Source of the DNA: Lacticaseibacillus hulanensis
GTDB taxonomy: Bacteria > Bacillota > Bacilli > Lactobacillales > Lactobacillaceae
Length of the DNA stretch: 64,000 nucleotides
Direction: 5' to 3'
NCBI RefSeq assembly: GCF_004010095.1
Contig: NZ_RRYD01000006.1
Location: 38,766 to 102,765, forward strand
The notes under the pieces are model-generated. The model searched no databases. It was not told the origin of the DNA and saw only the letters and a list, made by a program, of their open reading frames with translations. A program made the translations under genes and the position numbers. Below are positions 1-6,588 of the stretch, piece by piece (positions within the stretch are counted from its first letter, which is position 1; each line of letters begins with the position of its first letter).

Positions 1-581
1 GGGACGGCCCGAAAATCAACCATCGACAGCCGCATCATCGTCTTGTGCGCCAGCGCGTGATCCACCAGCTGAACGGTCTGCTCGCGGTTGCCCGTACGCA
101 CGTGGTGTATTAGCTCGTCAGTGGCCGGGGTCACCGTGATTGTCTCCTCGAACTCAATTGCCGGGCCCCCGATGCGCAGACTGAACGCGGATAGAAGCTG
201 CGGGTCCGGCTCCGTCATCGCCAAGCGCTTGAAGTCGCGTTCAACCTGGTTGTAGAGCGGGTCGGCATCAGGTGATGGGCCCAAGTGGTAAATGTCGGAT
301 GCGACGAGGCCAGTTACTGACTGCGATTGTGCAACTGATTCTGGGATGATTTCAGCCCGCGGCAAACTGATGGACTCGATTTCCCACACCGACACCGTAT
401 CGGGAAATATGGGGGATTCTGGTTTTAGAGTCAACATTATTTCGTCAACATTCTCAGCGTCGTAATCCACGTAACTGACAACTGCCGAGAACCGCGTCCC
501 GTCCGTCAGCAGCAGATTAACTTCTTTATCCTGAAAAATATTAGTGATTTCAAGCACCGTCATTTTCCTAATGTTAAACAT
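1..581 (-). CDS. Hypothetical protein, cut by the window edge (N-terminal ~193 aa)
   Basis: The minus strand is open from an ATG at 581 to the window edge, with no stop. The protein begins MFNIRKMTVLEITNIF and continues with an acidic, mostly beta-type sequence. A good ribosome site (GGAGAG) lies 7 bases before the ATG, which decides the start. There is no signal peptide, membrane segment or motif I recognise. It lies 51 bases downstream of the 63-aa membrane protein gene on the same strand, so the two may be co-transcribed. The C-terminus is missing, so family assignment is not possible. Confidence 0.6.
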   Translation of the reverse strand, partial: MFNIRKMTVLEITNIFQDKEVNLLLTDGTRFSAVVSYVDYDAENVDEIMLTLKPESPIFPDTVSVWEIESISLPRAEIIPESVAQSQSVTGLVASDIYHLGPSPDADPLYNQVERDFKRLAMTEPDPQLLSAFSLRIGGPAIEFEETITVTPATDELIHHVRTGNREQTVQLVDHALAHKTMMRLSMVDFRAV

Positions 582-632
582 ACTCTGCTCTCCATTGTTC
601 ATGTCCGTTTGGTTCCTGTGGCTCACTAACTA

Positions 633-824
633 TCACATGTTAACCAACCCAACCAAAATCAGCAGCCAGTACGTGCCGGCAGCAAACGTAACAACACCCA
701 AAACGCTCAGAACCACTTTCCAGCCTGCCGAAAACTGCGCCTTAATGCCGGCGACAACCACCGTAATTCCGACCAGCATGAGAATGATGGCGATAATCGC
801 CCATGGTATAACTACTGAGTACAT
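633..824 (-). CDS. Small two-helix membrane protein, 63 aa
   Basis: This short protein consists of two hydrophobic segments (about residues 5-27 and 38-60) joined by a short hydrophilic loop containing KAQFSAGWK. A strong ribosome site (AAGGAGGA) is placed 7 bases before the ATG, which argues for a real gene despite the size. It is the first gene of a likely two-gene minus-strand unit with the partial gene at 1-581. No family is recognised. A small integral membrane protein with a cytoplasmic or extracellular loop is all the sequence supports. Confidence 0.6.
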   Translation of the reverse strand: MYSVVIPWAIIAIILMLVGITVVVAGIKAQFSAGWKVVLSVLGVVTFAAGTYWLLILVGLVNM

Positions 825-1180
825 GGGAATTCCTCCTTAATGTGCGCAATGAGCAACTGTTGCAACCTTGATGGCCAAATTTATATGAGCATCAATTTAC
901 TTGATGGTTTAATTATCACCTATGTTGGGGACTTTTGGAAGCGGATTCGTGGATTAAGCTGAATTGCTTCCCCCTGAATTTCGTCCAATCCAGCATGACG
1001 TATTAACACTCTTGCGAGTCACTCCCGAATTTGTGCAATAAATAACAGATTTATAGTGTGCGGTGGCTTTCGATTGTCGCCAAATATTAATGTACACAGT
1101 AAAAAGTCATGTAAAAATATCACACGAAGTAAAAATACATAACATTAACACTATTTGGAGCGAATAACAGGAGGTTTATC

Positions 1181-1210
1181 GTGAAAAAATTAATGCATTA
1201 CGCGTTATAA
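1181..1210 (+). CDS. Possible 9-aa leader peptide
   Basis: A GTG codon 5 bases after a consensus CAGGAGGT site opens a 9-codon frame (MKKLMHYAL) ending in TAA at 1208-1210. It lies 140 bases upstream of the surface-protein gene on the same strand. It could be a regulatory uORF or the 5' stub of a lost gene. Its only support is the very good ribosome site. Confidence 0.3.
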   Translation: MKKLMHYAL

Positions 1211-1238
1211 CGAATATAAGATTGATTTGATAAAAAAC

Positions 1239-1254
1239 AAAAAAAAAAAAAAAA
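1239..1254. repeat. Homopolymer of 16 A
   Basis: Sixteen consecutive A residues lie about 40 bases upstream of the putative promoter of the surface-protein gene. Tracts this long slip during replication, and A tracts just upstream of a promoter also act as UP-like elements. Length change here could alter expression of the cell-wall protein. Confidence 0.8.
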
Positions 1255-1296
1255 TACCTCCTGATTTTTGCCCTCATCTAATCTTTTTTAAAATTA

Positions 1297-1325
1297 TTAT
1301 AAGTATGTAAGGTACTTATTATACT
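1297..1325 (+). promoter_or_regulatory. Candidate promoter of the surface-protein gene
   Basis: A TATACT -10 box (1320-1325) is preceded at 17 bases by TTATAA (1297-1302), a weak -35. The surrounding DNA is very AT-rich. The ATG of the surface protein lies 26 bases after the -10 box, behind a TTAGGAGGG ribosome site. Confidence 0.45.
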
Positions 1326-1351
1326 AGTACATCTATTTAGGAGGGATTACT

Positions 1352-4300
1352 ATGAGAAGCAGAGCAATTGACGAGAAAAGCAAGCATATGTTGGTAAAAG
1401 AGCATTACAAACTATACAAGAGTGGCAAACTCTGGGTTGCCGCTGCGATTAGTGCGCTAAGCATTGGTGCTAGCACTGTCATCACCGCGCCGCATTCAGT
1501 ATCTGCGGCAGATCAACTCACCCAAACCTTCAAGGACGGGACGACCATTTCGTTCCGCACTAACGAAAAGTTTCCTATTCAAAGTAGCACGCCCCGCACA
1601 CTGGCATTCAACATTGTTCAGCCTACCGCCGTGGACGCGAACGGTAATCCCGTTAATGTCACCATTGATAACAGTAGGTTTGATGCGACCCGTCTGGGTA
1701 TGTATGAGGTTTACCTGACTGCGGGCACCGCGCACGCCACAGCGCGTATTTACGTCGTCGCGAACAATTCCACCCCGGTAATCGGCACTGATGGCGTCGG
1801 GACAATACCAGACGGAAGCGACATGACCTATTACTGGCGCACCGCTTATGAGGCCGACCCAGAAAAGGCCAAGCCGCAGAATCCGCACATGGTCTCAGAC
1901 AGCTTGGGTGTACCATTCTTCCCCAATGATGTAGAACAGTCCGTGCCATTTTCACACTTCAGTAACATTGGCTCATCCGAGAACGAGGCGGATCCATTTG
2001 GTAGCCTCGTCGGTGGTAACAACACAGTGGGCTTTGCTAAGGAGTGGCGCGACAGCAATGACAAACCAATCGACGTCAGGGCTTGGGTCAACAAGGTTAC
2101 CTATGCGGATGGTCCCCACAAGGGTGAAACCGTGAACGTCAACCAGCCCCACTTTGAACACGACCCAAGTGATCCAAGCACGCCAGCAACAATCCACGCG
2201 TGGGTTCAGGTCGGAGCCGCCGGTGACACGATGGTTGCCATGAAGACCTACCCCGTGGTGTTCACCGATGACGCACCGGAAATCAGCTCCGGCAGCAACA
2301 TTCAGGTTCAGCAGAACAGCAGTCCCCTCTCCGTTGGCACGCTGCTGGGGGTTTCCGCAACGGACACTGAAGATGGTCCTTTGCCGGTAAAGGTGACTAG
2401 CAACTACAACCCAGAAAAAGTTGGTACGTACCACGTTACGATGACGGCCACCGATAAGTACGGCGTCCAGACGGTGCGGAATGAAACCATCACGGTCACG
2501 AGCCACGATGTCTACAGCTTGCCGTTCACTTACGTCGACGAGGACGGTAATCAGGTACACGTTCCTGAACAAACAACGGCCACAATTGATGCGGCCGCCA
2601 ACATCACAAAGTACGATCTCAAAGGCTACACCCCGACGGAAGAAATCATCAACGAGAGCAACCGCAACGGCGGCATCCAGAGTATCGTCGCCGACTTTGA
2701 TAAACAGGAAGTGCGCATGTACGCCTCCCTTAACGGTCAGGGCAAGCTGATTTCCACCACACCATTTAGCAAGTACACCACAGGCCAGCTGCTCCAGATG
2801 GGTATCGAGACCGCAACCGGGACAGTACCACTGACTTCGGGGACCAGCTACAGCGACCTGGCGAACGCGTACGACTTTGCCATGGCCATCAGCGACATCA
2901 AATTCGTCTACAAGGCAGATGCGCCGGTCGTGGCTGACGCAGCACCGGAACTCAAGGCAACCGATGCAACCGGTCTGGTCGGCACGGACGCATCAATCAC
3001 GGACCTGCTGAAGGCATCCGCGACCGATAAGGAAGACGGCGACCTCACTCCACTCATCCAGGTAGTCAACGATGGTGGCTTCAACAAGGATAAGGCTGGA
3101 ACCTACAACGTCACCCTTGGCGTGAAAGATAAGGCTGGACACTTTGTCACCAAGAACTACACCATCACCCTGAACGGCCTGCCTGAGCAGACAGAGACCG
3201 ATTCAATTCCAACACTGACTGCCACGAACGCAACGGCAAAAGTTGGCACGACTGATTCCCTGCCAACCCTGCTGAGTGCAGCTGCAACCGACAAGGAGGA
3301 CGGCAACCTAACTTCGAAGATCACAGTCGTTAACGACGGTGGCTTTGACAAGGATAAGGCTGGCACGTACACCGTGACCCTGAACGTTGTGGACAGCAAG
3401 GACCACTCCGTTACCGGCAATTACACCATCACGTTGACGGCTGACGAGGACGCAAAGCCAACCGATGAGACCAAGCCAGGCGATGACACCAAGCCAACAG
3501 ACGAAACAAAACCGGGCGATGACACCAAACCAACGGACGAAACCAAACCTGGGGATGACACTAAGCCAACGGACGAGACAAAACCAAGTGACACCACCGA
3601 ACCGGCTGGTACCACAATCAACAACTTCATCACCAATATCTTCAATGGTGATCCAACCAACAGTCAGTCAGCAACTACCGACACCCCAGTTAACAACAAC
3701 ACGACCGTGACGACTGGCGGTTCAACAGCAACCAATGGTAACCCAACGAATACAAACAACATTACTGGGGCAACCGGGAACCTGACATCAAATGACGGCA
3801 ACCCGACCAACACCATCAACAATGCTGCTGACCCATCTGGTAGCCTGAACCCAGATGCTGGTAATATCAACACCAATGAACTTGGTAATTTGACATTAAC
3901 CACCGGGGACACAACCAACACTGTGAGTCCGGTCGTGACAACTGGCAATACGAAAGTAACTACCGGAGACCAGACTAATACTAACAGCACGACTGGAGCC
4001 CCCGTTGATTCAACCGCAACCACTGGGGATCAGACTAATGCCGCCAACACTACTGGAACAACCGGAGATTCAACGGCAACCACAGGCGACACGACCAACA
4101 CCGCCAGCTCAACTGGGTCAACTGACAGCCTGCCGTCAACGACGACTAACACAGATAACACAGCTGGGACTTCCGGGAAGGAAACTTCACCTTCTAGCTA
4201 CCAAACCAACACTACCAACACAACTGGGAATGGTGGCGACGACAATTCAGCTTCCAGCAACCAAACCAACACTACTGGGACTACTGGAGATGACAATTCA

Positions 4301-4900
4301 TCTTCCAGCAATCCAACAAACTCTACCAACGCAACTGGGACTACTGGCAACGACAATTCATCTTCCAGCAACCCAACAAACTCTACCAACACTACCGGGG
4401 CTGCTGGCGATGACAATTCATCTTCCAGCAATCCAACAAACTCTACCAACACTACCGGGACTACTGGCAACACTACCAACACAACTGGTACCCTGCCATC
4501 AACGACCAATACCAATGAACCAGCTGGTAACGGAACTGCCTCTACCGGAAACACGACTAACACTGCCAACACGAATGGACCAACTGGTAACCGGTCAACA
4601 ACTGATGACGGTACAATCGGTGCACTACCAGACACCGGAACGTTCACCTCACCTAGTGGGACTAATGGTGTCATTAGTAGTAGCAGCACACCACTGGCTG
4701 ACACTTTCACCGGCGTGACGAGCAGCGGACGGACGGGACTACCAAGCACATTTGGCGGTTCGAGCACATCAACGCACAGCAGTGCCATTCCGCAGACCGG
4801 TAACCGGCAGAACAACATCGCTACCGCTGTGGGTGTCGCAATACTCGCAGGAATGATGCTAATCGGCGGGATTCGACTCGGACGGCGCCATGAAGGCTAG
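1352..4900 (+). CDS. KxYKxGKxW-signal, LPxTG-type repeat-rich cell-wall surface protein
   Basis: This 1182-aa exported protein has an N-terminal KxYKxGKxW signal (YKLYKSGKLW, residues 19-28) followed by a hydrophobic stretch, with likely cleavage near residue 51 (SVSA-AD). An ectodomain follows, with Ig-like DUF5011-type repeats at about 306-386, 529-608 and 617-695; the last two share NDGGF(N/D)KDKAGTY. A MucBP-like segment lies around 388-460. Next come four 12-aa TDETKPGDDTKP units (about 704-751) and a long Thr/Asn/Ser/Gly-rich stalk to about 1090. The C-terminus has a sortase-type signal: IPQTG near 1145, a hydrophobic helix and RRHEG. A second LPDTG near 1092 is not followed by a membrane helix. 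The most likely role is adhesion or cell-surface interaction; the ligand is not visible. A strong terminator follows the gene, so it is monocistronic. Confidence 0.88.
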   Translation: MRSRAIDEKSKHMLVKEHYKLYKSGKLWVAAAISALSIGASTVITAPHSVSAADQLTQTFKDGTTISFRTNEKFPIQSSTPRTLAFNIVQPTAVDANGNPVNVTIDNSRFDATRLGMYEVYLTAGTAHATARIYVVANNSTPVIGTDGVGTIPDGSDMTYYWRTAYEADPEKAKPQNPHMVSDSLGVPFFPNDVEQSVPFSHFSNIGSSENEADPFGSLVGGNNTVGFAKEWRDSNDKPIDVRAWVNKVTYADGPHKGETVNVNQPHFEHDPSDPSTPATIHAWVQVGAAGDTMVAMKTYPVVFTDDAPEISSGSNIQVQQNSSPLSVGTLLGVSATDTEDGPLPVKVTSNYNPEKVGTYHVTMTATDKYGVQTVRNETITVTSHDVYSLPFTYVDEDGNQVHVPEQTTATIDAAANITKYDLKGYTPTEEIINESNRNGGIQSIVADFDKQEVRMYASLNGQGKLISTTPFSKYTTGQLLQMGIETATGTVPLTSGTSYSDLANAYDFAMAISDIKFVYKADAPVVADAAPELKATDATGLVGTDASITDLLKASATDKEDGDLTPLIQVVNDGGFNKDKAGTYNVTLGVKDKAGHFVTKNYTITLNGLPEQTETDSIPTLTATNATAKVGTTDSLPTLLSAAATDKEDGNLTSKITVVNDGGFDKDKAGTYTVTLNVVDSKDHSVTGNYTITLTADEDAKPTDETKPGDDTKPTDETKPGDDTKPTDETKPGDDTKPTDETKPSDTTEPAGTTINNFITNIFNGDPTNSQSATTDTPVNNNTTVTTGGSTATNGNPTNTNNITGATGNLTSNDGNPTNTINNAADPSGSLNPDAGNINTNELGNLTLTTGDTTNTVSPVVTTGNTKVTTGDQTNTNSTTGAPVDSTATTGDQTNAANTTGTTGDSTATTGDTTNTASSTGSTDSLPSTTTNTDNTAGTSGKETSPSSYQTNTTNTTGNGGDDNSASSNQTNTTGTTGDDNSSSSNPTNSTNATGTTGNDNSSSSNPTNSTNTTGAAGDDNSSSSNPTNSTNTTGTTGNTTNTTGTLPSTTNTNEPAGNGTASTGNTTNTANTNGPTGNRSTTDDGTIGALPDTGTFTSPSGTNGVISSSSTPLADTFTGVTSSGRTGLPSTFGGSSTSTHSSAIPQTGNRQNNIATAVGVAILAGMMLIGGIRLGRRHEG
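3461..3604 (+). repeat. Four tandem 36-bp units (TDETKPGDDTKP)
   Basis: Four in-frame 36-bp units encode a charged Pro-containing linker in the surface protein. The fourth unit is diverged (TDETKPSDTTEP). Units vary at synonymous positions, so the array is not freshly duplicated, but recombination could still change copy number in frame. Confidence 0.85.
4201..4470 (+). repeat. About 4.5 tandem 60-bp units in the Ser/Thr/Asn stalk
   Basis: A 60-bp, 20-aa unit containing DDNSSSSNPTNSTN recurs with exact 60-bp spacing (GACAATTCA at 4292, 4352 and 4412, with a diverged copy upstream). The three central copies are nearly identical, which suggests recent duplication and likely length variation of the cell-wall stalk between strains. 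Confidence 0.8.
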
Positions 4901-4966
4901 TATCCAGATTCACCGAGGATACTGAGCAAGCTCAATAGTTAGTTACTTCTGTCACAAAAACCATAG

Positions 4967-5009
4967 AGGGCAGGCTTACGGTATTTAACCGCGAGCCTGC
5001 CCTTCTTTG
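4967..5009 (+). terminator. Terminator after the surface-protein gene
   Basis: A perfect 10-bp stem (AGGGCAGGCT / AGCCTGCCCT) with a 17-base loop is followed by TCTTTGT. It lies between convergent genes, and A-rich DNA on the other side means it may also stop the minus-strand acetyltransferase transcript. Confidence 0.85.
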
Positions 5010-5048
5010 TATCTAAAATGCTCAGTTCAAACGTTACGGGCGCGCCAT

Positions 5049-5504
5049 TCACAGCTTCTTCGTCAACAAGACCATATCCTTCAGCACGACGCCATTAGAA
5101 ATAATCGGCTTTTCGTAATCAGCGAAGAAATTATGCCTGATTCCAGAAAAGCGGAAGCCATTTTTAAGGTAAAACAGAATATTCTGCACATCAGCATCCC
5201 CTGTGCCCACCAAGATGGAACGATACTGATCACGAACTTGGTCAAACATGTACGCCATCAATCTGGTTCCGATTCCTTGACCCTGGACCAGCGGATCAAC
5301 GGCAATATTCTTGAGTTCGCCAACAGCACGCTCAGTTGCTGGAATAATCAATCCAACAGCCACGGCCTTTTCATCCTGTTCAGCAATAAACAAAGCGCCT
5401 TGATTGATGTATTCGCGGACTTTGCTTGCATCCTCATCACCGATTAAGAGGAGACGCAAATATTGATTGCGGTGATTGCCGGTGTATTTCTTGTAATTAA
5501 TCAC
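5049..5504 (-). CDS. GNAT-family N-acetyltransferase
   Basis: This 151-aa protein has the single-domain GNAT layout. A central beta strand, GELKNIAVDPL, leads into the acetyl-CoA pyrophosphate loop QGQGIGTRL at about residue 74, and a C-terminal NGFRFSGIR segment is typical of the family. It transfers an acetyl group from acetyl-CoA to an amine; the acceptor cannot be told from sequence. The start is a GTG preceded by AAGGAGAGAG. It stands alone, convergent with the surface-protein gene. Confidence 0.85.
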   Translation of the reverse strand: MINYKKYTGNHRNQYLRLLLIGDEDASKVREYINQGALFIAEQDEKAVAVGLIIPATERAVGELKNIAVDPLVQGQGIGTRLMAYMFDQVRDQYRSILVGTGDADVQNILFYLKNGFRFSGIRHNFFADYEKPIISNGVVLKDMVLLTKKL

Positions 5505-5595
5505 GAATTAACTCTCTCCTTAACGCGAATACACTCGATTTTAGCATTCTGATTGGGCACAATCGCACAACGTTGGTTCCCTATATTAGAGACAA

Positions 5596-6339
5596 CTAGC
5601 CTAAAACAAAGCTGTCATTAACCGCGAAATACGGAGCAGTTATCTCGTGCCACCTTTTTTCCAAAAAGATGGCGTAACTGTACGGATTCAGGCCATAACA
5701 ACCAAGTGAATAGCCATCATTAACTTCAATCACTAATGTTTTACCAGATTTTGTTACACCAATGTCTAAACTATATGCTATGGGACTACTCTGCCAAGCT
5801 TTGACTGCTGCATCTAAAACCTTGCCATCAAAATGTATGTGATAGTCCCCCTGATATGGGCGCACATCAACAACTTGTTTTTGGACAATGAACGCCCGCC
5901 ATTCTGCAAGAAATTCAACCGCATCACTAATCCAAATTGGAAATTGATTTTGGGCACCGATACCTATCAAATCATGGGCGGATTTGACCACCCTACCCGT
6001 GAATGATTTTTCGGTATCAACTGGCTTAATAAAGACACCCCAATTTTCTGGATGGTTAACAATCTGTCCAATTGTACCTTGGTGAATGTTTCGCCCCATG
6101 AAAGGTTGCAAGGACTCAGGATAATCAAAGTGCGGCGCAATAATTCCCATTTTTTCCAGAAAAATCTGCGTCTCCATCACATAGTCAACAACAACATCGT
6201 CAGCAGTTAATCGCGGAATTTCTGCCTGGTCATGGTACCAGACAACTTGCTCTCCACGCAGATAAAATCCGAGTGCAGCAGTATATGGATTAATGTTTGC
6301 CTCAATTGGGAAATCTGTTTTTTTTACATAAACTGTCAT
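5596..6339 (-). CDS. ATP-grasp domain protein (R2K-type)
   Basis: This 247-aa protein resembles the stand-alone R2K-type ATP-grasp proteins. It has FIKPVDTEKSFTGRVV in the ATP-lysine region (about 103-118), AEWRAFIV with the conserved Glu/Arg, and a C-terminal VIEVNDGYSLGCYG motif with the metal-binding Glu and Asn. Such enzymes join an acid to an amine or peptide with ATP; the substrate is unknown. The ATG follows GAGGTG at 7 bases. It is likely a single-gene unit. Confidence 0.7.
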   Translation of the reverse strand: MTVYVKKTDFPIEANINPYTAALGFYLRGEQVVWYHDQAEIPRLTADDVVVDYVMETQIFLEKMGIIAPHFDYPESLQPFMGRNIHQGTIGQIVNHPENWGVFIKPVDTEKSFTGRVVKSAHDLIGIGAQNQFPIWISDAVEFLAEWRAFIVQKQVVDVRPYQGDYHIHFDGKVLDAAVKAWQSSPIAYSLDIGVTKSGKTLVIEVNDGYSLGCYGLNPYSYAIFLEKRWHEITAPYFAVNDSFVLG

Positions 6340-6512
6340 TACACTTCACCTCATACTGAAGAATTAAACTGTGTAACTACCGCAAGCTGAAGAGCCTGAC
6401 AATCAAAATGGAAATCATGATTACCAACTTCCAGCCAAAGAGAATTTCTTTAGCCTCATTATCCTACAAACGGTGAAATTTCAACAGCTAATCTTCTCTT
6501 CCCGTAGCAAAC

Positions 6513-6553
6513 CAAAAAGGCCCTGCAGCCGCACCTAAGCGCAACTGCAGGAC
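6513..6553 (-). terminator. Terminator of the AAA+/RNase H gene
   Basis: Read on the minus strand, GGTCCTGCAG and CTGCAGGGCC form a 10-bp stem (one G-T pair) around a 16-base loop and run into TTTTTGG. It lies 36 bases after the stop codon of the 950-aa gene. Confidence 0.85.
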
Positions 6554-6588
6554 CAATGAATTAATTAATATTGAAAGTCGCTAATTGA

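Larger units (their letters stand above)
1168..1263 (+). promoter_or_regulatory. Leader segment with complementary SD and anti-SD sequences
   Basis: The perfect ribosome site CAGGAGGT at 1168-1175 is exactly complementary to ACCTCCTG at 1256-1263. If this RNA is made, pairing would hide the ribosome site of the 9-codon ORF between them. A short T run (ATTTTTG) follows the second arm. The loop is about 80 bases long and contains the A tract, so the pairing may be weak. This is a sequence observation; function is inferred. Confidence 0.35.

Noticed and set aside
3421..4818. Long minus-strand open frames across the surface-protein repeats
   Set aside because: They are shadows of the low-complexity Thr/Asn/Ser repeats, with no ribosome sites and extreme Val/Leu composition.
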